A DNA stretch of 64,000 nucleotides from Verrucomicrobiaceae bacterium. Lineage in GTDB: Bacteria > Verrucomicrobiota > Verrucomicrobiia > Verrucomicrobiales > Verrucomicrobiaceae. Positions 35,101 to 43,121 of this stretch are shown here, piece by piece (the stretch's first letter is position 1; each line of letters starts with the position of its first letter). The notes under the pieces are model-generated. The model ran no database searches. It saw nothing but the letters and a program-made list of their open reading frames with translations, and was not told the origin of the DNA. Location: contig JABTUN010000001.1 of assembly GCA_015075365.1 (NCBI GenBank), forward strand, positions 310,001 to 374,000. Reading direction: 5' to 3'. Both the position numbers and the translations under genes were made by a program.

Positions 35101-38100
35101 GTTCCGGGCCTATTCGGGCGCGCCGGTGAGCATCCTGCGGGACATGCAAACGGGCTTCTCGGAAACCGATGCGCCGATGGCCCAGTATCCGGCCACGGAA
35201 TACGCAAAATTCTCCATGGCGAATGTCAATCCACCCTCCAAACCCAACGGCTGGGCAGACGGCCCCTTCCGCTACCGTATCGACAGCCTGCGCAACAACC
35301 TGGGGCAGTCTCCGCTGGACGCGCCGACCGTGTTTAACTGGTTTTACCCGGACTTCACCGTGCCGGGGAAAATGGCGCAGGCAGGTCTCTTCGCACCGGA
35401 AATGCAGACGGCGACGGAGGCCGCGGAGGTGTCGAAGATCAACTTCCTCTACGCCTACACCTGGAGCACGCTGGCCCACATGAGCAACACACCGGGCGTG
35501 GGTGTGGCGGATTTTCTCTTCCGCAACGCCTGGGCCACGCCGGCGGTCCGTTTCTCGACGAACGGTGGCTCCACGCTGATGAACTGGCCGGCCACGATCA
35601 CACTGAATGACACCAACTGGAACACGGGCGTGACGGTGACGCTTGTGGGGGTGAACAACCGCCATTTCAGCGAGATGGCCTACAGCGGCGTGCGTTACGC
35701 GGTGAGTGGTTCCGCGCCGGGCTACAACGGCGTGGCCACGCTGCCCACGCCGGTGACCTTTGTCGAAAATGAATCGAAGAACGAGCAACTGGTGGTGTCA
35801 GCCACCGGCGGGAGCACCTGGGTGACCGAGGGTGGCATGACAGACATCATCAAGGTGTCCCTGAGCGCGCCGCCGGCCATCGGTGCCAGCGTGGATGTGG
35901 CTCTGGCGGCCCAAAATGGCGAGGTGTCGGTTTCGCCGGCCGTTTTGACCTTTGACTCGGCCAACTGGAACGTCGCGCAGGACGTGACAGTGACGGCGGT
36001 GGAGGACGCGGAGGTGGAGAATGCCGGGACTGGCAACGACTTGGTGAACTTCACGGTCAGCAGCACCACCTCGGCGAACTACCACGGCATCACCACCGCG
36101 CCGCACCCGGTGAGTGTGAATGACAACGACGGTGGATACGGCGTGATCATCACCCAGAGCGGCGGAACCACGCTGGTAAACGAAACCTCCGCCACCACCG
36201 TCAACCCGCTCTCCGCCGGCATGGACAGCTACACCATCGCCCTCACACGCGCGCCGACGGCAAATGTCGCCGTGACCATCACGGGCACCGGCACGCAGAT
36301 CAATTCCTCACCCACCAGCACGACCTTCGGCACGAGCTACACGCGGACCTTCACCACGACGAACTGGAATGTGCCGCAGACCGTGGTCGTGCGCGGCAAC
36401 AATGACACCACGCAGGAGAACACGCACACCGGCACCATCTCCCACAGCATCAACACCGCGGCGGGCGGTTACCCGGTCATGTCCACCGCGGCCATCGAGC
36501 AGATCACGGCCACGATCACTGACGACGACAACGCGATCATGATCGCCCATAGCGACGGCGAAACGCGTGTCATCGAGGACGGCATGACCGACACGGTCAC
36601 GGTGCGCCTCCGCAGCAATCCCAACGCGCCGGTCAGTGTCACGCTGAGCTCATCACAACTGGCCTTCAGCCCCTCCACGCTCATCTTCAATCCCACCAGC
36701 GCCGGAACGGACCTGTGGAGCACCGAGCGGACGGTCACCGTCTCCGCCAATGATGACCATCTGGTGGAAGGACTGCACACCTCAACCATTTACGCCTACT
36801 CGCAAAGCGCCGGCAGCAATTACAACGGCAGCACGCCCGGCAGCTCATTGTTGCTGGCGACAATCATCGACAATGATGATGCACGCGTGGTCATTTCCGA
36901 GACGGACGGCTCCACCCTGGTCAATGAAAACGGCCTGAACGACACCTACACCATCGCGCTGGGCCGCCAGCCGGATGCTGGCAGCACGACCACTGTCAGC
37001 CTGGCGCTGAGCACCACGGCCATCCAGGTTTCGCCGTCGGGGCCGTTCACCTTCACGGAGGCCAATTGGAACACGCCGGTGACCGTCACCGTCTCCACCC
37101 CCAATGACACCACCGCGGAGACGCGCGCCACCGGCACGATCACGCACAATGTCACCAGCACCGACGGCACCTATGACCGTGTGAACTCCCCCGTCGTCGT
37201 GGTGACGATGGATGACAACGAACCCGCCCTCACCGTGACCCAGACGAACATCTTCACCCAGGTCAAGGAAGGCGGCAGCGCAGGCACCGGCGGCACACCC
37301 GCGGTGGGAGACACCTTCACCGTGGCTCCGGCGCGCACCCTCGGCACCGGCACGAGCCTGCTCGTCACCCTGGTGCCGGATGCGCAGGTTACGGTCAACC
37401 CGCCGACGCTCACCTTCACCAGCACGACGGCGCAGACAGTCACAGTCACGGCGGCGGATGATGCCGTGGCGGAGTCTCCGGTGCATCGCGGCTTGGTGGG
37501 CTTCCGGCTGGAGAGCACGGACACCTACTACAACGGCACCGCCGTGCCGCCGGTGCTCGTGCAGGTCACGGACAATGACTCCCCCGGCATCAGCGTCGTC
37601 GAAAGCGGCGGCACCACGGCCAACACCGAGGGCAGCACCACCACGGACAGCTTCACCGTGGTGCTCACCAGACAGCCTGCGGCCAATGTGGATGTCTTTG
37701 TGGACGGCGGTGTGCAGTCCCGCATCAGCAAGACATCCACGGTGGGAACGGGCACCACGGCCACGCTCAATTTCACCCCGGCCAACTGGGCCACGGCGCA
37801 AACGGTGTGGACTCTCGCGGTGGACGACACCGCGGCGGAGTTGCGCCACCTCTCGCCCATCTCCCTGTCGGTCACGCCTGCCAGCTCGGCCGAGTATGCC
37901 GCCCTGACAGTCCCGCCGGTCACCCACATTCTTTCGGACAACGACAACAACGTCGCCAGCAACGTCGTCCGCATCACGGAAAGCGGCGGCAGCACGACGA
38001 CGACCGAAAGCGGTTCCTCGGACACCTTCACCGTCGTGCTGAGCCAGCAGCCGACCGCGCCCGTGACCCTGACCTTCACCGGAGACGGCCAGATCAGCGC

Positions 38101-39340
38101 CACACCCTCTGTGCTGACCTTTGTCCCCGGGGCCTCCGGCGCGGGCACTTTCAACGTGGCCCAGACCATCACCGTGCGCGCGGTGGACGACTCCGTCATC
38201 GAGCCCGCCATCCTGCACTGGGGCCAGATCATCGCCACCGCGTCCAGCGCGGATCCTTTTTTCAACGGGGCGACGATCTCCCCGGTCACCAGCAGCGTTT
38301 ATGACAATGACGGGCCGCGTGTGATCCTCGATCAGAGCGGCGGCAGCACGGTGGTGAAGGAGAGCGGTGTCACGGACACCATCAGTCTCGTCCTCAGCCA
38401 TGAGCCCGTGGCGGATGTCACCATCACCAGCACGGCGAATGCGCAGCTCAGCCTGGCACCGGCGGTCGTCACCTTCACCAGCGCCAACTGGAACGTGCCG
38501 CAGACGGTCACCGTGGCCGCGGTCAATGACACCGCCGTGGAGACGCCCAGCCACAGTGGCGGAGCCACCTTCGCCATCACCAGCGCGGATCCCCTGTACC
38601 ATGGCATCAGCGTGCCTGCGCTCACCGCACAGGTCTGGGACAATGACTCCGCGGGCATTGACGTCACGCATGTCGGAGGCACGGACACCGTGATCGCGGA
38701 GGGCGGCTCCAACGACGCCATTCTCGTCAAGCTCAACACCCAGCCCCCCGCGGGCACCAGCGTCACCATCACGCTGTATCCCCCCGCCTTCTATGTTCCG
38801 CCCCCGCAGCACGGAAAGACGGCCGGATACTTCAACAACGACCAGGGCGGCAACAACCAGCGTGACAACGTCGTCATCGACTACACCGAGAGCATCCTCA
38901 AATACCGTTCAACCTTCTACAGCAACCTCGCCGCGCTCTACGCCCCCGCGCCGCTGCCCTCCAACCTCGCCACCGCACCCACGGCGAACGACATTATCAA
39001 CATCCAAAAGTCCCACTGGGCCGCCGCCAAGGCCGTGGTCGATCAGATGGACCTGTGGTTCAACGGCGGCAGCATGAAGGCCCGTCATCCGGTGCTCATC
39101 GAGCCGCATGCCGCTCTCCCGTCCCCCCTGCCGCCGCCAAATCCCCGCCAGGCCGTCATCGAGGCCATCTACGCCCACTCCGGCGGTGCTGATCTGCCCG
39201 CCACCCGGCGCTACGAGAACGAAATCCCCTTCAATCCCAAGTCCCCCTCCACCACGACCTTCGCCAACGAGGTGCGCGACCGCGTCCGCTGGTGCGGCTA
39301 CCTCATGAGCGTGGGAGCGCCGGGCCTCATCAGTCACTGA
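32159..39340 (+). CDS. Giant secreted DUF1800 protein with Calx-beta-like repeats
   Basis: 2393-residue exported protein. The ATG at 32159 gives a signal peptide (MRPPTSRLSSSLTAIFLALG, cleaved near AQA); the longer open frame upstream lacks one. Thrombospondin-type-3-like calcium loops occur near 60 (DNDGCSNLVESLAG) and 165 (DQDQDGDGLSDWVEG). A DUF1800 domain spans about 486-1105 (DIWRFMNQATMGGT, NYAREIMQLFSIGL, FNWFYPDF). From about 1115 to 2200 there are nine or ten beta-sandwich repeats of 105-115 residues, each ending in DND/DDN-type motifs (VNDNDGG, ITDDDNA, VTDNDSPG, VYDNDGPR), as in Calx-beta or lamin-like repeats. The last 190 residues differ, with AAAKAVVDQMDLWFNGGSMK. It probably works at the surface with the DUF1501 protein encoded 52 nt downstream; the biochemical role of the pair is not known. 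Confidence 0.87.
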   Translation: MRPPTSRLSSSLTAIFLALGAPGAQAGGDNFSTGPGQGGPDGLCDVWQWMFNGWGLNPSDDLDNDGCSNLVESLAGTDPRKPGDCLKVGNTVVSGNSVVFSFDAERGKKYRVLCSDTPSDAPENWSPVAGAEKVPSADNPGETIVITKPAGSKKFYKLEVTDQDQDGDGLSDWVEGKTGSDPSQATSASNASGGVASDADTLASLMSVTVTPGAVEAFEKEGVEATVRVQRTVGTMPLRIKLTGLPGATLPTKSSAGGSDFVIKSMSGEVTDTVQLPAGQGVSEPYEIARIAPVPDATLEVPEELKIAVAVPAALESSGGTGATVKIYDANPADPANQQLYVAFLGREAGAASTASGYATALVDGANNTASISVVFNNLSSDQNTAYIRIGPDLEVQVLPLGQVSGTNWNIRAAQTIPTDQRMLDALEDGEVYVAITTVNFPDKEIWGYFNKAAGSVNFDEANPNLAAPVLGSTLWETPAGEALERDIWRFMNQATMGGTTALYNEIRAEVDAAISGGGTYLQGLSNWMDKQMDPAQTPTLNYRQLVTAADMEEFALRGNKPITYNADPQQNGGTIGVTFVNGMPVANAGSPNTNDPGNNYPGGGNTGSPNRRREWWTMILQSRDHLRQRVTQALSEICVISERDTIVSNFGYGAANWWDMLAAGAFGKYRDLLQNVTLNPMMGIYLTSMANRATYESGGIVISPDENYAREIMQLFSIGLVLRHPDGSLILSEEGLPIATYDNNDITELARVFTGFSHGARNGTVRADRLTGYGGVGTTDQRISPTVYANGSTNNIWFGRQDGHRFWQTPWITPMVVIGLQGTTVYHDFNAKTLFAAKHGELPLPAQTVNNASPFVPATDAATHAMAMDEVVKAHDMLAGRATDATYPDYDEVSPARPGHTNTPVNISRWLIQRLVTSNPSAGYIYRVQNAYRGSNGNLGAVVKAILLDYEARSLQLADTAVSHGKLKEPMIHFAHILRQFRAYSGAPVSILRDMQTGFSETDAPMAQYPATEYAKFSMANVNPPSKPNGWADGPFRYRIDSLRNNLGQSPLDAPTVFNWFYPDFTVPGKMAQAGLFAPEMQTATEAAEVSKINFLYAYTWSTLAHMSNTPGVGVADFLFRNAWATPAVRFSTNGGSTLMNWPATITLNDTNWNTGVTVTLVGVNNRHFSEMAYSGVRYAVSGSAPGYNGVATLPTPVTFVENESKNEQLVVSATGGSTWVTEGGMTDIIKVSLSAPPAIGASVDVALAAQNGEVSVSPAVLTFDSANWNVAQDVTVTAVEDAEVENAGTGNDLVNFTVSSTTSANYHGITTAPHPVSVNDNDGGYGVIITQSGGTTLVNETSATTVNPLSAGMDSYTIALTRAPTANVAVTITGTGTQINSSPTSTTFGTSYTRTFTTTNWNVPQTVVVRGNNDTTQENTHTGTISHSINTAAGGYPVMSTAAIEQITATITDDDNAIMIAHSDGETRVIEDGMTDTVTVRLRSNPNAPVSVTLSSSQLAFSPSTLIFNPTSAGTDLWSTERTVTVSANDDHLVEGLHTSTIYAYSQSAGSNYNGSTPGSSLLLATIIDNDDARVVISETDGSTLVNENGLNDTYTIALGRQPDAGSTTTVSLALSTTAIQVSPSGPFTFTEANWNTPVTVTVSTPNDTTAETRATGTITHNVTSTDGTYDRVNSPVVVVTMDDNEPALTVTQTNIFTQVKEGGSAGTGGTPAVGDTFTVAPARTLGTGTSLLVTLVPDAQVTVNPPTLTFTSTTAQTVTVTAADDAVAESPVHRGLVGFRLESTDTYYNGTAVPPVLVQVTDNDSPGISVVESGGTTANTEGSTTTDSFTVVLTRQPAANVDVFVDGGVQSRISKTSTVGTGTTATLNFTPANWATAQTVWTLAVDDTAAELRHLSPISLSVTPASSAEYAALTVPPVTHILSDNDNNVASNVVRITESGGSTTTTESGSSDTFTVVLSQQPTAPVTLTFTGDGQISATPSVLTFVPGASGAGTFNVAQTITVRAVDDSVIEPAILHWGQIIATASSADPFFNGATISPVTSSVYDNDGPRVILDQSGGSTVVKESGVTDTISLVLSHEPVADVTITSTANAQLSLAPAVVTFTSANWNVPQTVTVAAVNDTAVETPSHSGGATFAITSADPLYHGISVPALTAQVWDNDSAGIDVTHVGGTDTVIAEGGSNDAILVKLNTQPPAGTSVTITLYPPAFYVPPPQHGKTAGYFNNDQGGNNQRDNVVIDYTESILKYRSTFYSNLAALYAPAPLPSNLATAPTANDIINIQKSHWAAAKAVVDQMDLWFNGGSMKARHPVLIEPHAALPSPLPPPNPRQAVIEAIYAHSGGADLPATRRYENEIPFNPKSPSTTTFANEVRDRVRWCGYLMSVGAPGLISH

Positions 39341-39343
39341 TCT

Positions 39344-39377
39344 GTTCCATCCGTCTCATTGGTTCCATCCGTCTCAT
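39344..39377. repeat. Tandem 16-nt direct repeat between the DUF1800 and DUF1501 genes
   Basis: GTTCCATCCGTCTCAT occurs at 39344-39359 and 39362-39377, exactly repeated with a period of 18. Two copies only. It fills most of the gap between the stop of the DUF1800 gene and the ATG of the DUF1501 gene. Confidence 0.9.
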
Positions 39378-39392
39378 CACACCGCTCTCGCC

Positions 39393-41180
39393 ATGAACAT
39401 CTTCATCCGCAAAACCGAGGACCGCTCCAAGCCCAACCGTCGTGACTTCCTCCTGCGCACCGGCTGCGCCTCGATGGGCATCACGAGCCTCGTGAACACG
39501 ATCTCGCAGTTCAAGCTCGTTGGTTCCGCCGCCGCGCAGTCCGCCGGGGATGACTACAAGGCGCTCGTCTGCGTCTTCCTGAACGGCGGCTGCGACTCGA
39601 ACAACATGCTCATCCCGGCCGGCGGCGCGTCCGCCGCCCGTGCGGACTACCAGTCCGCGCGCGGCGTCATCGGCATCCCGGACGCGCAGTTCGACTACAC
39701 GCCCGCAGCCAATAACGGCTACTTCGACGGCAGTTCGAACAACAACACCTCCGCCGTCAGCACCCGCATCGCACCCCTCAATGGCAGCGCCTCCGGCAGC
39801 CAGTACGATCCGGCCAACCGCTCCAACTACACGCAGAACAACTTCGCCCTCCATCCCGGCGCCTACCCGCTCAAGGGGCTCTTTGACAGCGAGGACCTCG
39901 CCTTCATCGCCAATATCGGCACGCTTGTCGGCACGCAGCAGATCACCCGGGCGAATTTCAACACGCTGCCGGCCTCCACCAAGCCGCCGCAGCTTTTCTC
40001 GCACTCGGACCAGCAGGTGCAATGGCAGTCCTCCCTGCCGGACAAGCCTTTCTCCCAGGGTTGGGGTGGTCGCATCGCCGAGATCGTCGCCGGCATGAAC
40101 AGCGGCGATCTCGGCGTCAGCGTCTCCATCGCCGGGGCCAACAGCTTCCAGATCGGCGTCACGGAGCAGCCCTACTTCATGAACACCAGCGGCTCCGTGT
40201 CCTCCCTCACCGGCTTCTCCGGCGGCAGCCCCAGCACCGCCTACGGCTCCGCCCTGCGAAACACCGCGCTCAATCCCAACTACCTGGGCGGAGCCACGCC
40301 CGCCAACAAATACAACCCGCTGGCCTCGATCACAGGCCTCACCGGCGGCGACCCCTTGAGCGGCACGAACTATCAAAACACGTCGGCTGGCTGGCGTCTG
40401 CGCGCCTTGGAGCAAATCCTCGCCGCCTCCCACGACAGCCTTTTCGACGAGACCTACGTCAACGTCCCGCGCAGCGCGCGCAACACCGAGGGCCTCGTCG
40501 GCAACGCCCTGGCGCAGACCGCCGCGCCCAATCCCACGCTTGACCAGCACTGGACCAACTGGTTCCCGCCCGGCTTTGGCGTCACCGACCTGGGCAACCA
40601 GCTCCGCATCGTCGCCCGCATGATCGCCGGACGCAGCGTGCTGAGCAACAAGCGCCAGATCTTCTTCGTCCAGATCGGCGGTTGGGACACGCACGTCTCC
40701 CAGATCCCCAACCCCACCGCGCAGAACCAGGGCTACTACAACCTCATGAACAACCTCTCCCGCTCCATCCGCGCCTTTGCGGACTGTATGAAAGCCATCG
40801 GCATGTGGGACAAGGTCATGATGTTCACCGCCTCCGACTTCAACCGCACCTTCACCCCCAACCGCAGTGATGCCACCGGCGGCTCTGACCACGCCTGGGG
40901 CGGCACCAGCCTCATCGCCGGCGGCGAGGTCAAGGGCGGCCGCATTTATGGCCGGTTCCCGGACCTCACCGTCAATGGCGGCATCGACTGCACCGGCAAC
41001 CGCGGTCGCTGGATCCCCAGTACCTCCGTCGATCAAAAAGGTGCCCTGATTGGCAAATGGTTCGGCCTCACCGACGCCCAGGTCACCCAAGTATTCCCCA
41101 ATTTCACCCGCTTCCAGCCCGACTTGAGCGGCAGCACCCTCACGGCCCGCAATCTGGATGTGATCGACTTCTCGGTGTGA
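39393..41180 (+). CDS. Tat-exported DUF1501 protein
   Basis: 595-residue protein with a twin-arginine signal (NRRDFLLRTGCASMGI, Arg16-Arg17), so it is folded before export. The DUF1501 domain, related to the alkaline phosphatase/sulfatase superfamily, is shown by ALVCVFLNGGCDSNNMLIP, NFALHPGAYPLKGLFDSEDL, FVQIGGWDTHVSQ, MFTASDFNRTFTPN and GSDHAWGGTSLIAGG, the last with the conserved DHxWG. DUF1501 genes habitually follow DUF1800 genes in Verrucomicrobia, Planctomycetes and others, as here. The reaction is unknown; roles in surface polysaccharide or adhesin handling have been guessed. It is likely to be co-transcribed with the DUF1800 gene. Confidence 0.92.
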   Translation: MNIFIRKTEDRSKPNRRDFLLRTGCASMGITSLVNTISQFKLVGSAAAQSAGDDYKALVCVFLNGGCDSNNMLIPAGGASAARADYQSARGVIGIPDAQFDYTPAANNGYFDGSSNNNTSAVSTRIAPLNGSASGSQYDPANRSNYTQNNFALHPGAYPLKGLFDSEDLAFIANIGTLVGTQQITRANFNTLPASTKPPQLFSHSDQQVQWQSSLPDKPFSQGWGGRIAEIVAGMNSGDLGVSVSIAGANSFQIGVTEQPYFMNTSGSVSSLTGFSGGSPSTAYGSALRNTALNPNYLGGATPANKYNPLASITGLTGGDPLSGTNYQNTSAGWRLRALEQILAASHDSLFDETYVNVPRSARNTEGLVGNALAQTAAPNPTLDQHWTNWFPPGFGVTDLGNQLRIVARMIAGRSVLSNKRQIFFVQIGGWDTHVSQIPNPTAQNQGYYNLMNNLSRSIRAFADCMKAIGMWDKVMMFTASDFNRTFTPNRSDATGGSDHAWGGTSLIAGGEVKGGRIYGRFPDLTVNGGIDCTGNRGRWIPSTSVDQKGALIGKWFGLTDAQVTQVFPNFTRFQPDLSGSTLTARNLDVIDFSV

Positions 41181-41237
41181 GGCTGCCGATGGGCTCTCTG
41201 GGACCTCATCGTTTCTGCTTTGCAAGCCTCCAGAGAT

Positions 41238-41744
41238 ATGAACACTGACAAAACAACGCCAGGAACGGGTACAGCCATCGACTGTGCTGCAATGGTGCCA
41301 TTTCTGGAGAAACAATATGAAGATCTTCGTGAGATGTTGCTGGCTGTGTCGGCCGAGGAGCGCCAGATGGAGAAACTGGCACTCGGAGCATTCGGCGTGT
41401 TCTACTCCTGGCTCTCGACACAGCCTCAACGCGGCTTGATATTTGCCATTTTTGTCTCGGCCATTCCGTGCATCATCACCTCTCTGGCCATCGTCCGGAT
41501 GCATGCCTTGACGAGCGGCATGGGAACCATCGCGAGTTATCTCTGCTCGATAGAGGCGCATCTCTGCGCGCAGGCAGAGCAGATGTACAGCGGTCCGCGT
41601 GGATGGGAGACGTTTCTGGCTGCGGAGTCCCGGTATGTGAAGCGCTTCCACAACAGTCATTATTGGTTCTGGTACTGCTTGCTGGCGGGGACACTGGCGG
41701 CGGCAGTCGTCTTTAGCTTTTTCTGGCCGGAGAATGCGCCATGA
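41238..41744 (+). CDS. Small membrane protein of unknown function
   Basis: 168 residues, not recognised. The ATG at 41238 is preferred to the TTG at 41220. There are two strongly hydrophobic helices, one at about 68-90 (RGLIFAIFVSAIPCIITSLA) and one at the C-terminus at about 143-164 (WFWYCLLAGTLAAAVVFSFF), with an acidic, possibly helical N-terminus (FLEKQYEDLREMLLAVSAEE). Both ends are likely cytoplasmic. Base composition is slightly less GC-rich than its neighbours. It stands alone, 57 nt after the DUF1501 gene and 75 nt before the Nudix gene, so a functional link cannot be claimed. Confidence 0.65.
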   Translation: MNTDKTTPGTGTAIDCAAMVPFLEKQYEDLREMLLAVSAEERQMEKLALGAFGVFYSWLSTQPQRGLIFAIFVSAIPCIITSLAIVRMHALTSGMGTIASYLCSIEAHLCAQAEQMYSGPRGWETFLAAESRYVKRFHNSHYWFWYCLLAGTLAAAVVFSFFWPENAP

Positions 41745-41819
41745 AGCAGGTGCTCGATGGCGTTTATTCCACATGGACATGGATTGATCCCAGTTCCTGA
41801 TCTTCCTTCACGCTCCTCC

Positions 41820-42377
41820 ATGCACCTCCCCCGGCACCCGAACCCCTGGACCACCCTCTCCACCCGCGAAACCTACGCCAACCCCTGGATTCGCGTCCGG
41901 GAAGACCAGGTCGTCACCCCCGGCGGTGGAAAAGGCATCTATGGCGTCGTGGAATACAAAAACCGCGCCATTGGCGTCATTCCCGTCGATGAGCACGGCT
42001 TCACCTGGCTCGTCGGCCAGTGGCGTTACTGCCACGAGGGTTACGAGTGGGAAATCCCGGAGGGGGGCTGCCCGGCTGGCGAATCCCCAGTGGAGGCGGC
42101 CCGGCGCGAGCTTTTGGAGGAGACAGGCATCGTCGCGGCCCGGATTGAACCCCTTCTCACCGGCATTCAGCTCTCGAACTCGACCTCCAACGAACTTTGT
42201 GACGTCTTTCTGGCCACCGGCCTCACGTTTGCCGCCGCGCAACCGGAGGAGACGGAGAAACTCGAAGTCCTGCGCCTGCCGCTCACGGAAGCCGTTGCCA
42301 TGGCGCGCGACGGCCGCATCCGGGACAGTGTGAGCGTCCTCGGCCTGCTGGCGCTGGCCTGCGAAGGCCGAAAATAA
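41820..42377 (+). CDS. Nudix hydrolase, ADP-ribose pyrophosphatase-like
   Basis: 185-residue cytoplasmic hydrolase. The complete Nudix box runs from GGCPAGE to RRELLEETGI near 80-102 (G-x5-E-x7-R-E-U-x-E-E-x-G-U). The upstream YANPWIRVREDQVVTPGG and GVIPVDEHGFTWLVGQWRY, together with FLATGLTF, fit the ADP-ribose/NDP-sugar pyrophosphatase branch (NudF-like), which cleaves ADP-ribose to AMP and ribose 5-phosphate. The ATG at 41820 is chosen because the preceding 21 residues of the open frame do not fit the family. Exact substrate is uncertain within the branch. rplI follows 75 nt downstream with its own promoter. Confidence 0.88.
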   Translation: MHLPRHPNPWTTLSTRETYANPWIRVREDQVVTPGGGKGIYGVVEYKNRAIGVIPVDEHGFTWLVGQWRYCHEGYEWEIPEGGCPAGESPVEAARRELLEETGIVAARIEPLLTGIQLSNSTSNELCDVFLATGLTFAAAQPEETEKLEVLRLPLTEAVAMARDGRIRDSVSVLGLLALACEGRK

Positions 42378-42392
42378 GGTTCACCCCGGCAT

Positions 42393-42420
42393 TTGACAGC
42401 CGGGAGGTGGCGGGTAGTAT
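42393..42420 (+). promoter_or_regulatory. Predicted rplI promoter
   Basis: Perfect TTGACA at 42393-42398, 16-nt spacer, TAGTAT at 42415-42420. The start codon is 32 nt after the -10 box and is preceded by a good ribosome site. The strongest promoter match in the window. Confidence 0.7.
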
Positions 42421-42437
42421 CGCGCCCCTTTTTCCCC

Positions 42438-42443
42438 GGAGGG
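42438..42443 (+). promoter_or_regulatory. Shine-Dalgarno site of rplI
   Basis: GGAGGG, nine bases before the ATG at 42453. Worth recording because most other genes in this window have no recognisable site; it also fixes the rplI start. Confidence 0.7.
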
Positions 42444-42452
42444 CATCATTTT

Positions 42453-42956
42453 ATGGCAACCACCCAAGTCATCCTCAAAGAACGCATCAAAGGCCTCGGC
42501 GCTGAAGCCGACGTGGTCAAAGTGAAGCGCGGTTTCGCACGCAACTTCCTCCTGCCCCAGGGCAAGGCCTACGAGGCCACCAAGGGCAACCTCCGCCACA
42601 CCGAGCGCCTCAAGGCCGTCCGCGCCGAGCGCGAGGCCGCCGAGATGGCCGAGGCCACCAAGCTCGCCGCCAAGATCAAGAAGGTGAAGCTCAAGCTCGT
42701 CCTCGCCACCGGCCAGGGCGGCAAGGCCTTCGGCGCCATCACCACCATGGACATCGCCAAGGGCCTCCAGGAGCAGTCCGGCATCGAAATCGACCGTCAC
42801 CAGATCGTCCTTGAGCGTCCCATCAAGAACACCGGCAGCTTCGACGTCGAGATCAAGCTCGGCTACGACATCACCGCCGAGGTCAAGCTCACCGTCACCG
42901 CTTCCTCCGACAAAGCCGCCGAAGAAGAGGCTGCTGAGGAAAAAGCCGCTGAGTAG
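42453..42956 (+). CDS. rplI: 50S ribosomal protein L9
   Basis: 167-residue bL9, which binds domain V of 23S rRNA near the L1 stalk base and projects from the large subunit. The N-terminal domain has VILKERIKGLGAEADVVKVK and GFARNFLLPQGKAYEAT; the C-terminal domain has FGAITTMDIAKGLQEQ, VLERPIKNTGSFDVEIKL. A connecting helix lies at about 45-80. The C-terminus has an extra acidic/Ala tail (about 150-167) rich in Glu and Ala, absent from E. coli L9 (149 residues). A promoter, ribosome site and a terminator downstream make this a single-gene transcription unit. The usual rpsF-ssb-rpsR neighbours are not here. Confidence 0.96.
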   Translation: MATTQVILKERIKGLGAEADVVKVKRGFARNFLLPQGKAYEATKGNLRHTERLKAVRAEREAAEMAEATKLAAKIKKVKLKLVLATGQGGKAFGAITTMDIAKGLQEQSGIEIDRHQIVLERPIKNTGSFDVEIKLGYDITAEVKLTVTASSDKAAEEEAAEEKAAE

Positions 42957-42986
42957 TTCCCACCCGGTCATCCTGAACCCGTCTTC

Positions 42987-43020
42987 ACAAAGCCGCGCCC
43001 TGGGCGCGGCTTTGTCATTT
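42987..43020 (+). terminator. Rho-independent terminator of rplI
   Basis: A perfect 13-bp stem (42987-42999 with 43003-43015) around a CTG loop, beginning ACAAAGCC on the left arm and followed by a T-rich tail (CATTTTT). It is 30 nt after the rplI stop and the clearest terminator in the window. Confidence 0.85.
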
Positions 43021-43076
43021 TTCCAGGCGGCTCGGCGGCACGCAGGGCAAATTGGCGCATCACGCCAACTTCCCCC

Positions 43077-43105
43077 TTGGCGGCGGCGGGGCGGCTTGAT
43101 AGCCT
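43077..43105 (+). promoter_or_regulatory. Predicted promoter of the membrane TPR gene
   Basis: TTGGCG at 43077-43082, 17-nt spacer, TAGCCT at 43100-43105, with the ATG 17 nt downstream. Uses the same TAGCCT -10 box as leuD and the ABC gene. Confidence 0.35.
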
Positions 43106-43121
43106 CCGGCGCTTTTTTCTC

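Noticed and set aside
39344..39377. CRISPR-like repeat
   Set aside because: Only two 16-nt copies separated by 2 nt; no spacers and no cas gene.
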